Below, piece by piece: positions 57,855-64,000 of a stretch of 64,000 bases of DNA (position 1 is the stretch's first letter; every line of letters begins with the position of its first letter). The position numbers and the translations under genes were made by a program. Source of the DNA: Symbiodinium natans (lineage: Eukaryota; Sar; Dinophyceae; Suessiales; Symbiodiniaceae); contig CAJNDS010002581.1 in NCBI GenBank assembly GCA_905221605.1, forward strand, positions 164,501 through 228,500. The letters run 5' to 3'. A model generated the notes under the pieces. The model ran no database searches and had not been told where the DNA came from. It saw only the letters and a program-made list of their open reading frames with translations.

Positions 57855-58592
57855 TCATGCCCTCACCCGAACACCCGAGCCGTAACCCTTCCAAAAAACA
57901 GCCTCATTTACTCTCGTGCGGCTCATGGTCATACCATGATGTATCATGCACAACCAGAAGCCATAAAGCTCTAAAGCTTGAAATGACCGACCCTGCACTA
58001 CCTCGACGAGACGCAGCGGAGGCATGGAACACATCACAAAACCACGAAGGAGAACCTTCTCCTCTTTCCACCTTCTTGAGGCTTTCCTGCTGAGCAGTAA
58101 ATGGGCGACCCTCAAAACCAAATCACAAGAAACCAAGAAGAGGGTCCCCAGGGCCCGCAAGAACGACGAGTAGACAAGCGCTGCGTGAAGAAGGCCCACG
58201 GGAGCAACAAGGAGACGGACACGGGGCGAAGCTCGAGCTCTACCACCTGATCCTGCCCGCACATGGTCCGGAACCCGCACGAAGCCAAGACAAACCGAAT
58301 CGCAATCAAACCGTGGGTCAACTGGTGAAAGCATGTGAAAGCGCCCGAGGAGAGCAACTTCCACACTGTGAGGTCCATGGCATTCCGGGTACAAGTGGGC
58401 TGCCGCAGGCAGGTTTTCAAAGGGCTCCCTGTGGACACGGGGGTCCAAGAAGGTCTTTTTGGCGCCGAAGTGATGCTGGTGGTAACCCATTAAGTGATGG
58501 AAAACGACACGCTTCGCATCGAGAGGCGACGAGGGCTTAGCATAATCGTCTCGACACTCTGGCTCTTTCCATCTCCTGCTGCCTTGTGACAT
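57855..58592 (-). CDS. unassigned open frame, 245 codons
   Basis: The longest continuous minus frame apart from the MPPED ORF and its upstream extension. Starts MSQGSRRWKEPECRDDYAKP. It contains a hydrophobic stretch (VRLLVAPVGLLHAALVYSSF and LGTLFLVSCDLVLRVAHLLL) that could span a membrane twice. No introns evident, no family recognised. Another minus frame (58750-58490) overlaps its 5' end. Chance openness in GC-rich DNA is a real alternative. Confidence 0.35.
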   Translation of the reverse strand: MSQGSRRWKEPECRDDYAKPSSPLDAKRVVFHHLMGYHQHHFGAKKTFLDPRVHREPFENLPAAAHLYPECHGPHSVEVALLGRFHMLSPVDPRFDCDSVCLGFVRVPDHVRAGSGGRARASPRVRLLVAPVGLLHAALVYSSFLRALGTLFLVSCDLVLRVAHLLLSRKASRRWKEEKVLLRGFVMCSMPPLRLVEVVQGRSFQALELYGFWLCMIHHGMTMSRTRVNEAVFWKGYGSGVRVRA

Positions 58593-59602
58593 GGAACCTT
58601 GCTGCGTGCATAGACGAGAGGGAAACGATCATGAAAAGCCCAGGCCCAAAGCTGCAAAGCCCAGGCCCGCCTACTCACGCCGCGCCAAATTCGAGAATGA
58701 CGCAACATATGTGAAACCAGCTTTAGATGCGCTTTTACAACACGTTGCACTACTCCACACCAGCAACATCGTGTCTGCTGAGATTGGGCCGGGGCACTTC
58801 ACCAATGGAGCTGGAACTGCGCAAGTGCATGCCAAGATCTCCTTCAAGAGTGTGTGGAAGACCGAATGTGCAGAAGTGCTTATTTTAAATTATACACGTT
58901 TGCAGCGGCGCATAGCACCGCTCTGAGGTTCTTATGCCCACCCTCAGACAGCACTGAAAAAGTCCTTGAGGCAAAGACCAGCCTCTGCCTCAAGCATCGG
59001 CCTGCCTGCCCAATTTGGTCAAGGAGTCAAGGGGGCTTCAGGGGTGGTTGAAACTGAATGTCCCTGTCCCTGTCCTGCTTCGGTCTCAGAGGCCTCTGCA
59101 GCTGCTCGCAGCACGGCACGACCTTGCGCTGCGACGGTTACGGGGCTCATATCTTTACATGTGCAGCTTCACAGTGCTCAGGGAATTCACCGGCTCTGGA
59201 CCGTGTCAAAGCTGTCAGGGCGACATGAAGCGCTTGACTCCTCGGCGGTTGATGCGTCGAGCACTTAATAATCGTTCATGCCCAGGCCTGTATCAAAGCC
59301 GCTGAAGCTGAACAAGCTCGCATTCCAAGCATACATGCAATGTCTGTCAATGTTTGTCATGACTCCTCCTGATGAGCCTCCACGGCAAACAATGGAGGGG
59401 GAAAGAGAAACGGTTAATGCGGAAGAACGCTCACCCCAAAAGTTGTTTCGACGGGCGCAGCCTGACCCTTCCTAGCGAGCCTTGGCAAGTGAAGCAGCGC
59501 TGGGCACGTGACCCCATCGCGCTTGGGGGCCACTTGCGGCAGTTGCTGACAAACGGCCGATGACACGAACCCCAGGTCATGAACAGCCTAGGGCCCTGAG
59601 AG

Positions 59603-59851
59603 ATGTCTCGGCCCAAAGCGCGAAAGCCCTCGGTGTTTCGACTAACCTCCGGACCCCAGAGTCTCAGAGCAGTAAGACTTTCAAGCCCATGCCCGGAGGA
59701 GAAGAGCTGCCAGTTTGAAGTTCACGAAGAGCTGAAGAACGGCGCAGTGCACCAGGAAAACAACTGCGAAGTGCAGTCTGAGGACGGAGTGAGAAGGCCG
59801 CTGTGCTTCTCTGAGTTTCTTGCAACGTCCAGTGCAGAGGATGAAGGCTGA
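59603..59851 (+). CDS. small plus-strand ORF, 82 codons, unknown
   Basis: Complete ATG-to-stop frame, SRPKARKPSVFRLTSGPQSL at the start and an acidic end (SAEDEG). Charged, soluble text. It is one of three protein-like plus frames between 59.6 and 61.3 kb, against the strand of all confident genes. Confidence 0.3.
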   Translation: MSRPKARKPSVFRLTSGPQSLRAVRLSSPCPEEKSCQFEVHEELKNGAVHQENNCEVQSEDGVRRPLCFSEFLATSSAEDEG

Positions 59852-59902
59852 AACCATGTGAAATAATATCGAACCATATCAAACCATGACAAATACCGGC
59901 CT

Positions 59903-60235
59903 TTGCAAAAAATGTCATATCAAAAGCACTTTAAAAAAAAAAACTTTGTACTTGACAAGAATGCACTAGCCCGCACTGGCCAGACCTCCGCGGCATCGCA
60001 CCACTCAGAGGAGCAGGAACACGGCAAACCCGCTGCCCAGGTTAAGTACGGCAGGTGTCTGATGGTGTCTGTGTACGGCCATGCCCGGCACCGTGTGCGA
60101 TACATGCAAATGCACAAGTCACGGCACGAGACATGGCGCGAAGAGATGCAGAACATTGACAAGACTGAGCCCTCCGCTGTAGCAAGGCTTGAAGGGCTTC
60201 AGAAACAGCCCTGCCTAAAGCGAACTGAAGCTTGA
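59903..60235 (+). CDS. plus-strand ORF, 110 codons, unknown
   Basis: Text such as QVKYGRCLMVSVYGHARHRV and TWREEMQNIDKTEPSAVARL looks coding. No family; no clear splice context. Confidence 0.3.
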   Translation: MQKMSYQKHFKKKNFVLDKNALARTGQTSAASHHSEEQEHGKPAAQVKYGRCLMVSVYGHARHRVRYMQMHKSRHETWREEMQNIDKTEPSAVARLEGLQKQPCLKRTEA

Positions 60236-60782
60236 GCTCAGCACAGATCCGCAGTTCTTCTTGCACGCTTCTTCGAAAGTCAACAATGGAATGGACCGGC
60301 CTGGCGTCTCGCTGCCTGATCGCTCGGGGCGCTTCAGGCGGGCCTTCGAAGTGCCCGACTCGTCATTTGTCGTCATTTGTCGTCGTGTCTCGTCATGTCT
60401 CGTCATGTCGTCGTGTCTCTCAAGCTAGATGGGAACACGAAAAGAACACGTGACCACAGCTGGAGCTGGAGCTGCACTGCGCTGCCTTCCAGGCGCGGAG
60501 GACCTGGGCCACGTCTGCCACCAGCAGCCGGCTGCCGCCTTTGGCACCGGTCACTCTGCAACTGTTGTTCGGTCTTGGACATCAACTGACATCAACTTCA
60601 CACTGTTCCAAGCCTGGGGGTTCCAAGTGCTTGGCTTCTCTGACGAACCTGTGGACCTACACGGGCAACGCACATCACGCAGTTTGCGGACGACACGGCA
60701 GATCTGGGGGGACGGCCAGATCCTCACGAGACTCCTGGAGACCCTGCCAACGTAGCTTGCCAGAGGGTCTTCTGCATCTGGC

Positions 60783-60807
60783 ATATATATATATATATAT
60801 ATATATT
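60783..60807 (+). repeat. TA dinucleotide microsatellite
   Basis: About 12 TA units followed by TTATG and ATTGATTC repeats. Confidence 0.9.
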
Positions 60808-60832
60808 ATGTATTCATTGATTCATTGATTAT

Positions 60833-61324
60833 ATGTCTGTTTCTGAGCTGCCCGGGAATTCTGCTTGTGAGGATTCGGCCTCTGAGGATGACAAGCCCAA
60901 GGAGGACACACCGCCAGTCACCTGCAGTGCAAGGGGGCCAAGTGAGACGGACTCCGGAGCCAAGCTCTCCGGTCTCAAGAAGCGGTTTGGAGAGGCCTTG
61001 TCTGCAACATTGCTTAAAGCTGCCTGGCAGCTGGACTCCAAAAAATCGGCTTTGAGAGCTGTGCTGGCCCATGTTGGCCTATGCTGGCCTCGCCCTGCTC
61101 GGCCAAGGTCTGCGCTTGGGCGAGGAACTGCTCTCCCAGTTGCTGCAGCTCTGCCTGACCAAGTGACGAAACTTCACAGCTCCAGCCCTCACGCGCCGGT
61201 ATGGCCTGTTCAGCAAATCGTTGCACAGAATTTGCTGCCCTGTTCAGCGTGTCCCTGCAAGACGCAAGACGAGAATCTAGAGTCTCTTGCAGCACATTTA
61301 AAGACTGACAAACGTACACACTGA
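60833..61324. CDS. both strands protein-like: plus ORF 163 codons versus minus coiled-coil exon
   Basis: Plus 60833-61324 starts MSVSELPGNSACEDSASEDD, a charged low-complexity N-terminus. Minus 61319-61014 reads NVLQETLDSRLASCRDTLNR and LQQLGEQFLAQAQTLAEQGE, a good coiled coil. The minus reading fits the strand of the confident genes. I cannot settle it by eye. Confidence 0.3.
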
Positions 61325-61541
61325 ATCGTCAGCCTGAACTGGTTGTTCCATTCCTGCGTGACGCATGTGACAAAAGCGATTGGGCTGCCGCAAGCATCTA
61401 CCGCAGGTCCTGTGCCCCTCCTCGAAGCCAGGACATGGCAGCAGAGATCTTACGTACTTCAGCTTTATGCGCATCAAGGATCGGAAGGGTGTGGCTGGCA
61501 CGGTAAGTCCACGGTGCGGTTGTGCAGGATGATGAGTCGGG

Positions 61542-62123
61542 TCAGCTTAGGGCGAATGTCATGCCCTGATCTTCGCGGTAAATGAGACTCAACAGACCCA
61601 GCCGTTCAAGTGCAAAGTGTGCAGACAGCCAGGCATGTAACGAAACAAGGCTCTTGTGCTTACCACAGACGTCGCAGATGCCAAGACTCTTTTCAAAGAG
61701 TGGCCTGGATGGCCAAAAAAGGAGCTGATAATGCCTTAATGCGCAGCTTCCCGGCAAGTGTGAAACAACCCATCTGTGCGTCCGCCGTTGGCGAACACTT
61801 GCAGCATGGGAACTACTAATCGAACATGGGGGATAGGGGAGACATTGACATCGTATCTCAGCCCACAAACCTGGACTCCGGCATAGCTGTCGAAGAATGA
61901 ATTTGTACAAGGTTTCACCGATGCGGTGCCAGTACGCCAGCCGAGGCACACCAAATCCCAGGTCGGGAGCTGAAAGTGAAGCGCACGCTAATGATGCTTG
62001 TGCGCTGGGCCGTCGAGCACACTTTGTGCGCAGCCCAGCTTGTCCCCTGGTTCGGCTAACTGGATGTTGCATCAGTACTGCATGAGTCTCAAACTGCCAT
62101 TTACAAAGTATGCAATGAAACAA
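61542..62123 (-). CDS. unassigned open frame, 193 codons, Cys pairs
   Basis: Begins MFHCILCKWQFETHAVLMQH, which matches the first three ligands of a C2H2 zinc finger (C-x2-C-x3-F-x5-L-x2-H) but lacks the last His at the usual spacing. The 3' part has CDVCGKHKSLVSLHAWLSAH and ALERLGLLSLIYRED. A separate frame directly downstream (HDIRPKLTRLIILHNRTV, about 61555-61500) may be the next exon. Function unknown. Confidence 0.35.
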   Translation of the reverse strand: MFHCILCKWQFETHAVLMQHPVSRTRGQAGLRTKCARRPSAQASLACASLSAPDLGFGVPRLAYWHRIGETLYKFILRQLCRSPGLWAEIRCQCLPYPPCSISSSHAASVRQRRTHRWVVSHLPGSCALRHYQLLFWPSRPLFEKSLGICDVCGKHKSLVSLHAWLSAHFALERLGLLSLIYREDQGMTFALS

Positions 62124-62159
62124 GCTTGAAAAGACAGGTCCGAACCGTCGTCACGTGGC

Positions 62160-62770
62160 CTGTTTACTATCTCTATGACAGCAGGAGAGAAGTACCGCTA
62201 GATTTGATCGTCCAGGCGCGCTTGACATTTCAGTGTCTTTTAACAGCGTAGTCCTCTCTCTGGTTGTCGTTAAGCACTGACAAATGCCAGCTGTGCCAAG
62301 ATTCGGCCTGCTGCATTGTCCTCTTTGCTTGTGCTTTGCTTGGACACCCTCATGGGTGACATTGAGATGCATTGAGCTTGCTCGAAGAACTGCAACTACC
62401 CAGCGCCCACAGAAACTATTCGGCAAGCTACACTAAGCACTGCCTATGATGTTCGCCCAATGTTGAAGTAGATTCAGCATTGCACCTGGTTATCGATAAG
62501 TGACAGGAAGATATTCGTTATGCTATCGGGCTTTTCGTGTTGTGTGTCGGCTGCTGACCTCATGCGCACTTCGCTAGGCAACTATGAGGTCAACCAATTT
62601 GTGCAATTCGCTAGCGAGCACTGAAGCTTGCCTTAAGCAAGTTTCAGCCACGCTTTTGTGATGTCATCTGCAGACCTCTGCCGCAGCGGATTCAAGGGAC
62701 TTGACGGAAGACAGGATAACATACCTTGGCAGCGCAGGTCTGCTGACATCTGACCACAACTGACAAAACT
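62160..62770. other. no supported gene
   Basis: Downstream of the exchanger stop codon. No motif or convincing frame. Confidence 0.4.
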
Positions 62771-62780
62771 GCTGCTATTG

Positions 62781-63034
62781 CTACCGTCTCAACAAAACGA
62801 GCCGAAAGAAGCCAAGCTGCACGCACCAAACCATGACTAGGATCACACTTGTGATGTGTTTACAGACTCGCGGACCACCAAGTTCCCCGCCAAAAACCTC
62901 ACTGGCAGAAGTCTCATCACATGATTGGGAAAGGCCATGATCAACTTGCCCTGCCTTCCGTCGCAGAAACAGGACGAACATACAAAAGAATGCGCCAACG
63001 CTGAAGATCACCACGCTGTAACCCAAATCTCCAC
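62781..63034 (-). CDS. Na+/Ca2+ exchanger (NCX/CaCA type), C-terminal two exons; gene runs off the window
   Basis: NCX proteins expel Ca2+ across a membrane in exchange for Na+. Exon 63034-62955 (AG|G acceptor) reads GDLGYSVVIFSVGAFFCMFV, a transmembrane helix, then LFLRRK. Exon 62897-62781 reads VFGGELGGPRVCKHITSVIL and a last helix VMVWCVQLGFFRLVLLRR to a stop. The G-G-E-L-G-G-P-R loop between the last two helices is the NCX C-terminal signature. The 57-bp intron (62954-62898) has a GC donor and phase joins exactly. Without splicing, the frame would stay open and add 19 residues inside the loop. The ion-binding alpha repeats must lie on exons beyond 64000 or undetected in 63.1-64.0 kb. Confidence 0.85.
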
Positions 63035-63079
63035 CTGCCCATTTCTCGCTAGTTTACTTGTGAGATACTTAGGTCTTAG

Positions 63080-63730
63080 GTGCTTGGAGTGAGAGTGCTT
63101 GGGCTAGCAAGGAACTTCGCAAAAAAAAACACGGGTGCGGGCCAGCAGATGTCGGCAGCACAGCTTTCGCAACTGTCTATCGCATCCGTTCTTCGATTCA
63201 CCGTGTTCCTATGTCAACCTGGCCGAAACTGGGGCACATATCCTTCGCTTACGGACGCGTCGAGGAGGACACAGCATCCCGGTGTCCGGACTCACTTTGT
63301 TGCAGGTCGGCGCAACGCATTGCTTGTGCTTCTGATTTGCTGGGACATCTTACATGGCCACGCAGTCTACTTATCCCCGGTTGCGGTGCTAGGAACCCCT
63401 GTTGACCTGACTGTCACGCTGCACAAGGCTCCCGAACATTCTCCACACCAGCGTATGGTGCTCATCACTTTTGAAGCTTTGGCTTTCGAGTGCAAAAAAT
63501 GTGCTGAGGGGCCAGAAGATGGTGACTGTCGGGCTTGCCATCCTCGTGACAGCCGTGGCTTTGGTTACGCTGTTTGAATTCCATTGGCCGCATGTTGGTC
63601 GGTGTTCGCAATTGGTCTTTTGTTCGCTCGCTTGCGTGTGGTTTGTGTTTTGTGCCCATGTTGTTCGATTTTGCTGCTTTATCTTTTGTTTGTTTGAACG
63701 TTTGTGTGCTTGTTCGTGCGTTTGTGTGCT
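63080..63730. other. no firm gene; plus-strand open frame
   Basis: Plus 63080-63577 (165 codons) includes LTVTLHKAPEHSPHQRMVLI and a Cys-rich end, but the minus-strand exchanger gene should pass through here, so this is probably intron with a chance frame. Confidence 0.25.
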
Positions 63731-63739
63731 TGCTTGGTA

Positions 63740-64000
63740 CTTGTTGGTGCTTGCTTGCTTGCTTGCTTGCTTGCCTGCTTGCTTGCTTGCCTGCTTGCTC
63801 GCCTGCTTGCTTGCCTTGCTTGCTTGCCTTGCTTGCTTGCCTTGCTTGCCTTGATTGCTTGCTTTGCTTGCTTGCCTTGCTTGCTTTGCTTGCTTGCTTG
63901 GCTTGCTTGCTTGCTTAGCTCGGCTGGCCTGGCTTTGCTTGGCTTGGCTTGGCTTTGCTTGGCTTGCCTGCTTTGGATTGCATGTTTTGGCTTGCTTGCT
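63740..64000 (+). repeat. TTGC-type tandem repeat reaching the window edge
   Basis: Long run of CTTG/GCTT units with CCTG and GGCT variants; continues to the last base. It gives an artificial Leu/Ala/Cys-rich frame on plus. Confidence 0.95.

Noticed and set aside
61542-62123. C2H2 zinc finger at the start of the 193-codon frame
   Set aside because: Only three of four ligands at correct spacing; not reported as a domain.
63471-63918. Leu/Ala/Cys-rich plus frames that look like membrane protein
   Set aside because: Produced by the TTGC-type repeat at the window end.

Overview
Eukaryotic nuclear DNA, almost certainly from a dinoflagellate of the Symbiodiniaceae type. Three observations support this. 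Coding sequence is cut into many tiny exons (27-130 bp). The 5' splice sites that reconstructed proteins force on me are very often GC or GA instead of GT, and the 3' sites are nearly always AG followed by G. Every gene I can name lies on the minus strand, as expected of one-way gene clusters. No prokaryotic operon, tRNA, rRNA or CRISPR is present.

Layout, in direction of transcription (right to left). 63.03-62.78 kb: last two exons of a Na+/Ca2+ exchanger whose 5' part lies beyond the window. 62.1-50.3 kb: exon-like blocks of unrecognised genes, mixed with long open frames on both strands. 50.2-46.8 kb: a coiled-coil gene. 46.3-45.5 kb: two self-complementary satellite cassettes. 41.9-37.0 kb: a CAMK-type Ser/Thr protein kinase with all catalytic motifs on at least ten small exons. 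36.2-35.7 kb: exon blocks possibly belonging to the kinase tail. 35.49-33.75 kb: a tandem array of about 241-bp units arranged as alternating dimers. 32.5-29.3 kb: a complete glyoxalase II gene in 13 exons. 27.4-20.6 kb: a LETM1-family mitochondrial cation exchanger in about 18 exons; one of its introns holds an intact, intronless MPPED-type metallophosphoesterase on the same strand. 19.7-17.8 kb: zinc-ribbon and coiled-coil exons. 16.1-15.7 kb: an EF-hand exon set. 12.5-10.7 kb: a gene with helical-repeat exons resembling organellar RNA-binding OPR/RAP proteins, with a CTG tract inside. 7.2-5.6 kb: exons with a possible class 3 lipase segment. The rest is intergenic or intronic DNA rich in microsatellites and degenerate CCCTAAA telomere-like islands.

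The named genes are housekeeping or signalling functions (methylglyoxal detoxification, mitochondrial ion balance, calcium export, kinase and EF-hand signalling). I see no pathway linking them beyond a loose calcium/mitochondria theme. Exon limits for glyoxalase II and most of LETM1 were fixed by requiring reading phase and family sequence to agree. Limits elsewhere are approximate, and many short exon calls are inference only.
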